A stretch of DNA of 64,000 bases from Odobenus rosmarus divergens. Lineage: Eukaryota > Chordata > Mammalia > Carnivora > Odobenidae. The DNA is taken from the NCBI RefSeq assembly GCF_000321225.1, contig NW_004450402.1, positions 1,403,690 through 1,467,689 of the forward strand, written 5' to 3'. The notes below the pieces were generated by a model, which was not told the DNA's origin, did no database searches, and worked only from the letters and a program-made list of their open reading frames with translations. Positions 10,986 through 20,959 of this stretch are shown here, piece by piece. Both the position numbers and the translations under genes were made by a program. The first letter of the stretch is position 1. Every line of letters starts with the position of its first letter.

Positions 10986-12969
10986 GGGCCTTCAGTGTGC
11001 ACAGCTTACATGGGCGATACCATCTCACGTAAGGGGTCCAGATAGACCCAAAGATGAGACCCGTGTGTCAGCTGGGTGGTGCCCCTCCTCTAAACTTCTG
11101 CGGCACCTGTGGATTTTGCCGGAGGTTGGGAGTCCCCTGGGACAAAAATCTGAGCTACATCCACAGTTAGGGTTCAGCCCTATACAGGAAAGTGTGAGTA
11201 CCTGGGAAGGGAGATGTTGTAGTGGTGACAGAGGAGGGTTCTGTCAAATTCACATAGGAGACCAAGGGGCCCTGAGATGGAAATCACTTGAAAAAAGAAG
11301 GGCCTGGGCCAAGAGCCAGGAGCAGGAAAAAAATGAGAAGAAACAGTAACTCTAGGTACAGATAGTGGTCATTATTCGACACTATTCCAACTCAGCTGTT
11401 CCAGTGGGGTTTAAAAAAAAAAAAAGGCTACATCATTAACCTCTGTAGTAACTCAGAACCCAGGCAACAATCCCAGGGATGCTCCTGACCTGAAGAGAAA
11501 GCAGAGATGGCACCAACACGTAAGGTGCATCAGCAGAGATCTGACTCTCAGCAGGTTAAGACAGCTGAGGACAACGCAACGCTGTTGGGCTGTTAGACGC
11601 AGCAGCTGCAGAATCCAGGATCAACTCAAGGCGGTGTCAGCAGATCTGCAGGGTGACCAGTGCTGAGGTGGTGGAAGGAGTTCAAAAAGAAATGACCAAG
11701 TTGGTAGCACAGCCCAGAGCAGCAGAAATCAGCCGCCAGGAGTGGTCATGCTAATTGAAGGTAAAACACCTAAGTGAGCCCAAAACCCCCCAGAAGAGTA
11801 GGTTCTGCCAGGGGCCGTCATGGTCATGACTGGAGTATGAATGCTAATAGGCCTACATTTGTGTTCTTTGGCTGGTGAATCCTGGGACAGTTGGCTTTCA
11901 TTTATGTCATGTTTGTTGCCTTTCTCGGGAAAGCCTGTGTTCGTTTTTGTCGCAGCTGCCTGAATTCAGAATAAGAAGTTGGGCTTGACAGGTTGGTGCA
12001 CAGAGTTTTCTGGTGATAACTGAAATACAAAACTCAGATGAACCCCAGAAGCCAGGTCATGGTGCTGACAGGTGATCGGAAAGCAAGTTTCTGTGTCCCC
12101 TATTTGGGAGAGATGAGTGTTGGGCAGGAGGAAGGGAGAAAGAAACACACTCAGAGCATTTCTTTTTCCATTCCTAAACATTTTTCCTCAAGTGAAATAT
12201 AGTTAAAATAGTTAAAATGAATAGTTAAAAAGCAGGTGAAGCAGGGAAGTTAGAAAATCATGACTATATCATGTATACTGTTTACAAGCTTGGATATGCG
12301 AGAAATATTTTTAAAAACTTTGTTCAATTAAAATAAAACTCAGACTCTGCACACCCCAACCCACCAGACCAGTCCTTCTTGAAGTTTCCCATTTTCCTGC
12401 TCTTTACCCTGTCTCTTCCCTTGGATAGAGCAAAGGTTAAGCATCTTATGAAAGAATCCAGGCATTGGGGAGGCCCTTCTGGTCAAGACTGATCAGTCCC
12501 TACTCTACCTCGGAGACATGTGGTCCTTTAGAGCCTGCAGCTTTCCACTGCGATGCTAGTCCTGTGTCAGGAAGTCTTTAAGAGGGTCAGAGCCTCCAGA
12601 TTGGGCACTCAGTCTCCCCAGGGGCCCCACTCAGCCTTTCCTTTGCCAGGTGATATCTCCACAGTGTGGAGTTAGAGCAGGACAAGTATCCCCATACTTT
12701 AAGCACAGAAGTCCCTTTACTACTTCCCATGGAGGGAAGAACATTTCTCCCTCCTCTGGCTGCCCTTAGCAATTCTAAAAATAAAACATAAAATACATAT
12801 ACATAAAAAATAGAGAGAGAATAAATTATCCTGAATCTAAAAACCTCTGAGCCTAACCTCCTGCTTGAATAAAGGAAGAGAAAGGCAGGAAATACATGGA
12901 AAAAAATCATTAATTCATGTGCCAAAAAATTATCCTGCTTTAAGCGAAAAGCTGTGGTGACAATTTGGA
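10986..12969. other. Intergenic DNA, about 2.0 kb
   Basis: GC content is somewhat higher around 11040-11330 and 11470-11840. Frames at 10963-11349 (+, 128 codons) and 12587-12976 (-, 129 codons) are the longest, but neither shows a domain or a family I recognise. A-run at 11413-11425. Nothing else can be supported. Confidence 0.4.
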
Positions 12970-13195
12970 TTTTCATTTATCAAGCCCTTATTTAGTGCAG
13001 CCACTGTTTTAAGCATTTTACAAATATTAACTTATTCAATCCTCATGATGACCCTATATTATCTTCATTTTACATTGAAGAAACTCAGCCACGCAGATTA
13101 ATTGACATGTCCTAGTTCACACAGCAAATAAGTGGCACAAATAAGTGCAAAGCCGGACTGTTTGGCTCCTGAGACTCTGCTTTTGCCCACTGGTA
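12970..13195 (-). mobile_element. MIR SINE
   Basis: Clear reverse-complement MIR: CCCTTATTTAGTGCAGCCAC, AACTTATTCAATCCTCATGA, CATTTTACATTGAAGAAACTCAG, CACACAGCAAATAAGTGGC, then GACTGTTTGGCTCCTGAG. Nearly full length for the family. Confidence 0.85.
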
Positions 13196-13934
13196 CCTGC
13201 TCCTTCTAGAAGGCATAGATGGGTCTGTATTACAGGCACAGAGGATTACATGGTTTGGCTCCCTTGGGCTTTTTCCTGCCACCCTCTCAGCCTGAGTCAC
13301 CACAGCTCCCGCTATTTGCTCCATGACTGGCTGGTTCCAGGTTTATGTTCTGAAGTTTAGACCTTCCACTGGGCCCATATCCTCTCACCTTGCCCCCACA
13401 TTTCCTCTTTCTCCCTGCTCTGTTCTTTTATCTTCACGGTCTTCTTTGTCCTTCAAACCTCAGGAAAGATTTGGTTTTTCTGGCTTCCACCCTGAGAACC
13501 CTCTGACTTCTCCTCTTTGGGCTCCTGGACTGGTCTTCTAGACCAAGTTCCAATGCCTTGCATTCCTTGAGGCCTCCTGACCCATGTCCCTGCTGAGCTT
13601 GCTCTGACCTCCCTCAAGGAGGGGTTGGCGCCAGGAAGAACTCTAAGAAAACATGACATGTTCCATATCCCTCGAATGCAGGGATCTCAAACTCTAAAAA
13701 GTAACATATTTTTTTTGGTAATAAAATATAGTTCACATTTGTGTTTTTAAGGTACTTAACACTTTGAAAGTCTTCATTTTTCAAAACTTTTATTACAAAA
13801 TAACATGATTCTATTATAGAAAATTAGGAAATAAAGCACTAAATTTATTACTAACATTTTCCCTCAAGTGAAATATAGTTTTTGTGCATTTACATATGAA
13901 CCCTGTCATAACTCTTCGAGGTAAATTGCTCAAG
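13196..13934. other. Intergenic DNA
   Basis: Pyrimidine-rich section at 13370-13540 on +. Overlapping short frames on both strands show no domain. The segment near 13855 shares a 27-bp block with 12178 (see findings). Confidence 0.4.
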
Positions 13935-14190
13935 ACACTTAAGTTGCTTTAGACCAATGACTCAAACATTTTTAATGTCAACCTACAGTAAGAAAAACAA
14001 ATAATGTACAAATCAGTGCATATGTGCTGAAATCAAAGTTTCCTGTAACACTACTTGCTTTTCCTATGTTCAGTACACTCTGATTTAATGTATATTATGC
14101 TATTTCATTTTTTAATAAACCCAATAAGTTATATTTCAATTTGAAGAATAATGTAATATGTGATCACTGGCTTACTATTTTTCAATAAGC
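13935..14190. mobile_element. Possible old MER-type DNA transposon relic
   Basis: TCAAACATTTTTAATGTCAACCTACAGTAAGAAAA and CTTTTCCTATGTTCAGTACACTCTGATTTAATG resemble a common mammalian hAT-type MER element (pattern: CCCACAGTAAGAAATA ... CTACATGCAGTG..CACACTCTGATTT). Family assignment is from memory of the pattern and is tentative. Confidence 0.4.
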
Positions 14191-14799
14191 CCACCTTCTT
14201 CTCGCTCCTTATACACACACACACACTGCACAGAGAATATATAGATCTCAAAAATATACACTAGGGATAGAACACTCTCTTAGAACCTGGCTGCTCTCGC
14301 AATCCTAATGACCATCAGGATAGTGTGTGAGCACATGGATTTCCTGTCCCTCGGGCGCAAGAGATCAATTGATCAAATACTGGTAGGCTTTGTATAAGAG
14401 TCTATCCTAAAGCAAAAGACACTGGTAGAGCTTGTTTCTTCTGTCTGAAAGAGGTAGTATTGACTGTGGGACATACATTATTTGTCAAAGGAGTGTTAAG
14501 TGATACTTAAGGTTTAGAAGAGGAGGTATTTATACGTTGACAAGAAAACAAACTACAGCTTTTCTCTAGGATATGTTACTTTCTGAATTTAAAAATCATG
14601 CTGGATTAAGAATATGGGATTTCTTATCAAAAGTTCACCTTACTATGCATTTTTTTTCTATCTCTGTGATACAAAAATAGATGTTACTTCATTAAGTTAT
14701 CATAAGACCGTAGGGAAGGGCCTGGGATACTTACAGAAGGTTCAAATTCCTTCACCTAAATCCATCAAATTTACTCTTGACAAGATTGGTAACCAAGAC
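14191..14799. other. Intergenic DNA
   Basis: Contains a short CA run at 14212-14225. A 70-codon frame at 14614-14826 runs into the neighbouring LTR and has no recognisable content. Confidence 0.4.
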
Positions 14800-15142
14800 T
14801 GTTACGGACCGAATGTGTCCCCCTAAAGTTTATGTGTTGAAATCCTAACTCCCAAAATATTATTAGGGAGGTGATTGGGTCATGAGGATGAGCAATGCAA
14901 TGCTCATGAATGCAATCAGTGCCTTATAAGAAAGATCACAGAAGGCTCTCTTGTCCTCTCTGCCATGTGAGGACAAAACGAGAATACAGCTGCTTATGAA
15001 GCAAAAAGCAGGCCCTCACCAGATACCAAGTCTGCTAAAGCCTTGATCTTGGACTTCCTGGCCTCCAAAACTGTAAGAAATAAATTGTTGTTTAAGCCCC
15101 CCAGTCTATGGTATTTTTATTATAGCAGCCTGAACTAAGACA
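14800..15142 (+). mobile_element. MLT1-type solo LTR (ERVL-MaLR)
   Basis: Starts TGTTACGGACCGAATGTGTC and continues CCCTAAAGTTTATGTGTTGA, GCCTTATAAGAAAG, GCCTTGATCTTGGACTTCC, then CAGTCTATGGTA and TATAGCAGCCTGAACTAAGACA. This is the MaLR LTR pattern in full order. Flanks AAGAC and ATGAC may be a degenerate 5-bp target duplication. No internal coding sequence is present. Confidence 0.85.
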
Positions 15143-16019
15143 ATGACCCTTTACAACAATGTTTTCAAGCCTCCAGATTCAGCTCAAAAAATTTCTGTTC
15201 ACGATGTAAAGAGGGTTCCCATCCAAGAGAAAGCCAACTAGTAACAAGGACCAAAGAGCCTAAGGAACCCTTCATCAGGATTACCTCACGACTCTTCAGA
15301 GGACCACTGTGAAGGAGGCGAAGCACTCCATGTTGGCAAAAGCTAGATGTTGCTGGAAATAAACAGTTCATTATTTTCATGACTTTGGACTTGATTCTGT
15401 TATCTTCTCAATTCTGAGAGCATAAAATAGTAAGAACAGGATAAAGGCCAAGAAACAAAATGTCCACAAAAAGTGGTGGTACAGAGGTTGCTGAGAGCTC
15501 TGTTTTTGCTTCAGAAAGGACAGTTAATATGAATTTGAAAAGAAAGGAGGAACTAAAATATCCCCCATTAAGTAAGTAACAATAGACAAACTCACCAGGT
15601 CTCTTGGGGGTAGACAATTTCATAGCCATGGCATTTATAAATGTTTCAGTTTCATCAAAACTCTAAGCTTGTCATTGCCTCGCACATTACTTAAATTATT
15701 TATGTAATTCATTTTAAAGATACATAATCTGTCTCCTCTGGATTCAGTCATTCCTCTCTTTCAAATGCCCATTCAAAACTTACCCAAAAGGTAAAGGCCA
15801 TCCCATCAGTCACCTCAAGTTCCCATAGCACTTATAGTCTACACGGCTTATTTTTGTGCCTGATCACACAGACAACTCCAAGCTGCTTCACCCTGACACC
15901 TGTACAGGTAAACATGGCTATGGCAAATCCTCACTACCATGTAGGCAGACACTTTGAATTAATAACCATGGTTCAAGATGAGCCTTTAATTCTGTCCAGA
16001 AATCCTAATAAACTTCCCT
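15143..16019. other. Intergenic DNA, possibly L2-related at its right end
   Basis: No gene is recognised. Frames at 15165-15380 and 15408-15629 (-) have no identifiable product. Similarity to L2 begins to be visible only toward 16020. Confidence 0.35.
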
Positions 16020-16790
16020 AATCCATTTATTTCCCCTCTCCCCTAGATGATAATGCACACTTTCCTTCTCCTCATAACTCAAATAATTTCCATCTTACCC
16101 TCACTACCAGTAGGAGGCTGGTGACCTTGCTTTCTGCCACACTGAGAAAATTAGAACAATCAGAAGTGGATTTCCATAGACTCCACCATCTGCTAACACT
16201 TGCACTCACATACTCATCTCTTCTGTTTCTACTGATGAATTACTGAGGTAACTATCTAAAGCCAAACCTTTCATTTTGCACTAGATTTCCTTGCCCCTCT
16301 CCTACACCATCACAGTTTTACCCTCTACTGAGTCATTTTCTTCAGTATACCAAAAAAGTCTTCTTGACCCTACTACCCCTGCCACACCTTCGTTCAGGTC
16401 TTTGACCCCCTTTGCAGGGGATCTATATTCTCTGCCTACAGTTCCTCTCAAGCTAGTTTTTTAGACCCATCACACCAGGCTTTTGCTCCATCAGTCCACT
16501 AAAAATTCGCTGGTTAATGTCACAAATGACCTCCATGTTGCTGAATCCAATGGTCCATTTTCATTCCTTATCTTCTTGCATACGACTGATCACTCTATTC
16601 TCCTTGATACAGTTTACAAAGGCTGTTTTTCTCACAAGTGTCTTTCCACTGCACTGATCACTCCCACACCTTCTCCTCCTGCTTCACAGTCCCCAAACTC
16701 TTCATATCTGGAGTGCTTCAGGACTCAGTCGTTAATCCTCTCCCCAAGAAGGGTTTATAATGAAGCTATTGAAGTTTAACCCTTACTGCA
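16020..16790 (+). mobile_element. L2 LINE ORF2 fossil, left part
   Basis: CTTTCTGCCACACTGAGAAA, CTTGACCCTACTACCCCTGC, CATCACACCAGGCTTTTGCTCC, GTCACAAATGACCTCCATGTT, CTGATCACTCTATTCTCCTTG and CAGGACTCAGTCGTTAATCC follow the L2 ORF2 reverse-transcriptase region in order. Stops and indels break the frame; a 98-codon open stretch at 16483-16779 is part of it. The element breaks off here and resumes near 17935. Confidence 0.8.
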
Positions 16791-17172
16791 AAGACTCTCC
16801 TTTGCATGGGCCTATTTCACAGCTGTAGGAGGGTTCCCAGAACATTTTCACATATTTTAACTGCAATTGGTTAAGAGTATTTTTCCCCATCTACACTTCC
16901 TCTCTATCACATTTCCATGCATGTCAGAAGCTATTAAAGAGGTGGCCATCATTATGGGGATGTGGCCAAAGCAAGTAGGGTTTAGTAAGGTTCCTTTATG
17001 TGGTTTACAGTCATGCCCATTTTTAGTTAAGCTAATGCTAGCTACCTCATAAAGGAGTGGGCTTCAAAGAGTACTCCACCATCTCCCAGTACCAGAGGTC
17101 ATGCTACTATATGACTGCATTCTGAGGCAGCTGAGACTATGTAGTTTGTGGAAGAGAAACAAGGTTTAATAA
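16791..17172. other. Unidentified insert in L2, left part
   Basis: Sequence between the two L2 halves that does not match L2. No family is recognised. A 61-codon frame at 16867-17052 has no identifiable product. Confidence 0.45.
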
Positions 17173-17185
17173 ATGTGGATCCAGA

Positions 17186-17385
17186 GGCACCTGGGTGGCT
17201 CAGTCAGTTAAGCATCCTACTCTTGATTTCAGCTCAGGTCAGGATCTCGGGGTTGTGAGATGGAGCCCCACATCAGGCTCTGCATTCAGCACGGAGTCTC
17301 TTAGGACTCTCTCCCTCTCCCTCTGCCTCTGCCCAACCCCCTCAAATAAACAAATAAATCTTAAAAAAAAATAAATAAATAAAAC
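17186..17385 (+). mobile_element. Can-SINE
   Basis: GGCACCTGGGTGGCTCAGTC, then ACTCTTGATTTCAGCTCAGG, tail AAATAAACAAATAAATCTT. TSD ATGTGGATCCAGA at 17173-17185 and 17386-17398. It is of the older 'ACTCTTGATTTC' type. Confidence 0.95.
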
Positions 17386-17398
17386 ATGTGGATCCAGA

Positions 17399-17934
17399 AA
17401 CTAGTCCATGGAAAATTCTTGGGACATTTAAAATTAATACCTAATCAAAATAAAAGGTCTCTCCTACTCTCTGCAGGCATACTCTCAATAATGCAGTATG
17501 GCAATTATAAATATACCATTTTTTCTTTTTTATGGGAATAAAATGAAATCAAATATATTTGACTTCTTGTGTTTATGGCATATAACCTATATCAGTATTT
17601 CAGTGAGTATGTCTATGAATAAAGTCATGTGTCTTATGCAATCAAAAGCAAACTTTGATCCCAGCAATCAAAAACAAATTTTGGTAAACCATTTCTCTTT
17701 TATATGGAAATGTTTTTCAATTATGGCCATAAGAAATGGTTTTAAGATTAGGCAGTCAAAAATGTAGGAAAAAAGGTTTGAGTAGTTTGTCAGTTGGTAA
17801 AGTAATAAAAAAATAATGTTACTTTTTTTAAAATGTGTAATCTCTTTTTTATTCTAAAGAACTGTTTACTATTATAGCTAATTTTGTATTCTGTTTCTTT
17901 AAAGGGTTTCCCATTCTGTATGTGAGTCAAACCC
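17399..17934. other. Unidentified insert in L2, right part
   Basis: AT-rich sequence with an 89-codon + frame at 17498-17767 that I do not recognise. Together with 16791-17172 it makes a roughly 0.9-1.0 kb non-L2 segment carrying the Can-SINE. Confidence 0.4.
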
Positions 17935-18905
17935 TGGAAACCTGGACCCTCTTCCCTCTTCTTCTCCATTCATTCCCTTGGAGATCTCATCCAGTCTCAT
18001 GGATTTAATCTTATCTCAATACTAAAGGCACAGACTTCTATGTCCAGCCAAACCCCTCTCTTAAACTCCAGACCCTAAGGGATGTCTAATATACATCCTA
18101 TACTCAGCATGTCTAAAACCATACTCCTTTTTAAAACCAAACTTCTTCTGTGGCCAGTCTTTCTCAAGTCAACCATTGGAATCTCTATTGTTACTGTTGC
18201 TCAGGCCAAAACTCTGGAGCTTTCCTTGTCTCCTTTCTCTGAAAGCCCACAAGCAATCCCATTAGCTCTATTTTCAACTATATATAGAATCTACACTTGA
18301 ACTATATCCAGATCACTTTTCACCACCTTCACTGCTTCCTCTTGGGTCCAAGCCACCATCATTTCTTGTCTGGATTACAGTGGTTCCATGTGATCCCCCT
18401 GCTTCTACTGTTGTTCAACCCATTGTCCCCAACCAACCCTCCCACATACACATCATAAGTCACACTCAAAATCCTGTACTGGCTTTCCATTCCAATTGGA
18501 AAGAAAGGAAAAGTCCCTAGAATGACCACAAGGCATTGTAGTATTTGTCCTCCTGCCTCTTAGGTCTGTGACATTATCTCTTACTACTTCCCTTCACTGC
18601 CTTAGCTCCAGGTTTCTTTCTCTTCCTCAAACATCCAATCTTAATGCTTCAGGGCCTTTGCTCTGGCTACTACTTCTGCTTGAAATGCTCTTCTGCCAGA
18701 TAGCTCCTTGGCTAAGTTTCTCACTTCCTTCAAATGTCACCTTCTCAATGAGACCTAACCTTGACCACCCTATATAAACTTTAACTCATTCCCCTTCTCT
18801 TCCCCATCCTCCTAACCCTGCTACATATATTATTGTTTCCAAAGCTTGTAAAAATCACCTTCTCACATATTATATAATTTATTTATTATTGTTTATCATC
18901 TATAT
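17935..18905 (+). mobile_element. L2 LINE ORF2 to 3' end, right part
   Basis: CCCTTGGAGATCTCATCCAG, CTCAGCATGTCTAAAACC, GTTGCTCAGGCCAAAACTC, AAGCCACCATCATTTCTTG, GGCCTTTGCTCTGGCTAC, CTTCAAATGTCACCTTCTC and GACCACCCTATATAAAC match L2 ORF2 after the reverse-transcriptase YADD region and then the L2 3' end. The GATGACTCCCAAAT-type segment is eroded. This is the longest L2 on the + strand of the window. Confidence 0.83.
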
Positions 18906-18907
18906 CT

Positions 18908-18927
18908 GCAACACACACACACACACC
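18908..18927. repeat. (CA)n microsatellite
   Basis: About 17 bases of pure ACACAC at the end of the L2, followed by CTGAATG. Confidence 0.85.
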
Positions 18928-18949
18928 TGAATGTAAATTTTGCTCTTCT

Positions 18950-19130
18950 CAAAATATATTTAAGCTAAATGATATAAGAAGGTAAAACTAATGACAGGAA
19001 AAAGATATAGTAATCAAATACCAATAAAAAAAAGTTGACTGGAAATATTAATGCCAGAAAAAGTAGAATTTAGAGAAAAAGAACCAAAAGGGAGGAGTGA
19101 CCATTATCCTTGCTTTAAATTGATAATAAC
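18950..19130 (+). mobile_element. L1 ORF2 fragment (old)
   Basis: TAATGACAGGAAAAAGATATAG, then GTTGACTGGAAATATTAATG and AAAGTAGAATTTAGAG match the L1 ORF2 stretch encoding the ADKVDF-like region. Diverged. Confidence 0.6.
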
Positions 19131-19134
19131 TGAA

Positions 19135-19235
19135 TATTTATTCATTAAATCAACAAATACTTGTTAGTAACTTACAATATGTTAGGCACTATTATAGGCT
19201 ATCATCACTGAAGAAAGCAGAAACAAATAGAATAC
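19135..19235 (-). mobile_element. L2 3' end fragment
   Basis: ATTTATTCATTAAATCAACAAATACTTG, then ATATGTTAGGCACTATTATAGGC is the reverse complement of the L2 terminus. It sits between two L1(+) pieces. Confidence 0.55.
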
Positions 19236-19532
19236 GTAATAGAAAACTACCACTCACCCTGCATCAAAAATAATGAAATACCTCAAAATAAATATAACAA
19301 AGTATTTAAAATCTTAGGATTAAATCATAACATGGCAAAATATTATTCAAAAATCAGTCATTGTAATTTTAATTATTCTTTGTAATTATAAAATAATACA
19401 ATTTTATTAAAGACATAGAAGACCTGAATAAATTGACACATATACCATGTTAATTAATGAATTCAACCTTGGAACAATACAAGTTCTTTTCAAAATAATC
19501 TGTTCATTCAACACAATTCCATCAAAATCCTA

Positions 19533-19556
19533 TTTATTTATTTATTTATTTATTTT
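19533..19556. repeat. (TTTA)n tract
   Basis: TATTTATTTATTTATTTATT follows AAATCC within L1 and is followed by TTTTTTGGTGGGG. Probably a microsatellite grown inside L1, or a remnant of a SINE tail in - orientation. Confidence 0.75.
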
Positions 19557-19990
19557 TTGGTGGGGAAGGTAGGAGAGAGTGGGTGTTGAATTTTAAAGTT
19601 CATATGGAATACTAAAGGTACATGAAAAATTAAGAAAATATAATGAAGAATAACAGGGTAAAGAACTTGCCCTCATAAATTAACAACATATTTCAAGGCT
19701 ATATTAATTTGAAACGGTATGGTATTAGAACAGGAAGAAAAAAGTGTCTCAAAGGAACTAAATAAAGAGCACAACAATAGGCCCATGTATATATGGAATC
19801 TTGTAATGATAGATGGCATTGCAAATCAATAGTGAAAAAGGTACTCTTAAGCAAATTGTCTTAGCACAATTGGATCTCCATATTGAAAAAAATAAAATAA
19901 GATTTCTACTTTATGCCACAAACAAAAAACTTTCATATGGATTAAGGATCTAAATTAAAAAGAAAATTGAATTAAAAATGCAAAACTATT

Positions 19991-20181
19991 GGGGCGCCTG
20001 GGTGGCTCAGTTCGTTAAGTGACTGCCTTCGGCTCAGGTCATGATCCTGGAGTCCTGGGATCGAGTCCCGCATCGGGCTCCCTGCTCAGCGGGGAGTCTG
20101 CTTCTCCCTCTGACCCTCTTCCCTCTCGTGCTTTCTATCTCTCATTCTCTCTCTCTCAAATAAATAAATAAAATCTTTAAA
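19991..20181 (+). mobile_element. Can-SINE
   Basis: GGGGCGCCTGGGTGGCTCAG; GGAGTCCTGGGATCGAGTCC; GACCCTCTTCCCTCTCGTGC; AAATAAATAAATAAAATCTT tail. TSD AAAAATGCAAAACTATT at 19974-19990 and 20182-20198. Little diverged from sister copies, so relatively young. Confidence 0.97.
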
Positions 20182-20330
20182 AAAAATGCAAAACTATTAG
20201 AAGAAAATAAAGGAAATTATCTCTGCTATCTCAGAATAGGAAACCCATCTTAAATGAGACACACTTAAAGCATATACTTTAAAGAAAGAGATAAATACAT
20301 TTCACTTTACCAAAATTTAAAACCACGATA

Positions 20331-20959
20331 TAGATGGAGAGAGGCAGAGATACCAGCATGAGGCAAGTCAATTCACCTCACAGAATCTTAGTCACAGGAA
20401 ATGAAAGTTCTTTGTGCCACAGAAGGCAGGTTTTGAAGTGAGACTGAAAAAAGAAGAGTTGATTGAAAGTCTGTATGAAGAGCAACAGTCTTGATATTCT
20501 CCTCTCATTGTAAAGAGTGAAGGAATCCCAGTCTCACTCCAACCCTACTCTCAAGCAGAAGATAGATGGTATACCCTCTGCTAAGAGTTCACCAGACAGA
20601 ATCGGGATAAAAAGGACATTAGGCACAGCTGAAGGGAAGAAATGAATTGCTGTACTGAAGACCAAGGAATCTATATGAAACTCTGCAAACCAAATAATGA
20701 GATCTCAACCCCATTACATTCTTAGTCCTCTGAGTAACCCTTATGGCCATCCATTTCCACATTTCTGGTGAGGGATTAAAAGAGTCTCTGGAGAAACTAA
20801 ACAGATTAAGCAGGTGGGGGTGGGAAGATCCTGCCATAAAATGTCAAGGTCCTCACCCTATAACCCAAAAGCAAAGCCTACCCCACCATGCTGTGCACAC
20901 AGAGCTATCATCAGGTTGAGAGAATCTGCCTCATTCTTAAGTTTGAATGGATCACCAAG
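20331..20959. other. Unassigned, possibly old L1 5' region
   Basis: It lies between two L1(+) blocks and may be an L1-family 5' part, but I cannot match it to a pattern. No gene is recognised. Confidence 0.35.

Larger units (their letters stand above)
19255..20330 (+). mobile_element. L1 ORF2 fossil with SINE and TTTA insertions
   Basis: Follows L1 ORF2: GACCTGAATAAATTGACACA, TTCAACACAATTCCATCAAAATCC, AAAGTTCATATGGAATAC, CAAGGCTATATTAATTTGAAACGGTATGG, CATATGGATTAAGGATCTAAA, GAAAATAAAGGAAATTAT. Frames are destroyed. It is interrupted by a TTTA tract (19533-19556) and a Can-SINE (19991-20181). Confidence 0.75.

Noticed and set aside
14800..15142. Part of an intact endogenous retrovirus
   Set aside because: Only LTR sequence is present. 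There is no internal region or partner LTR nearby, so it is a solo MaLR LTR.
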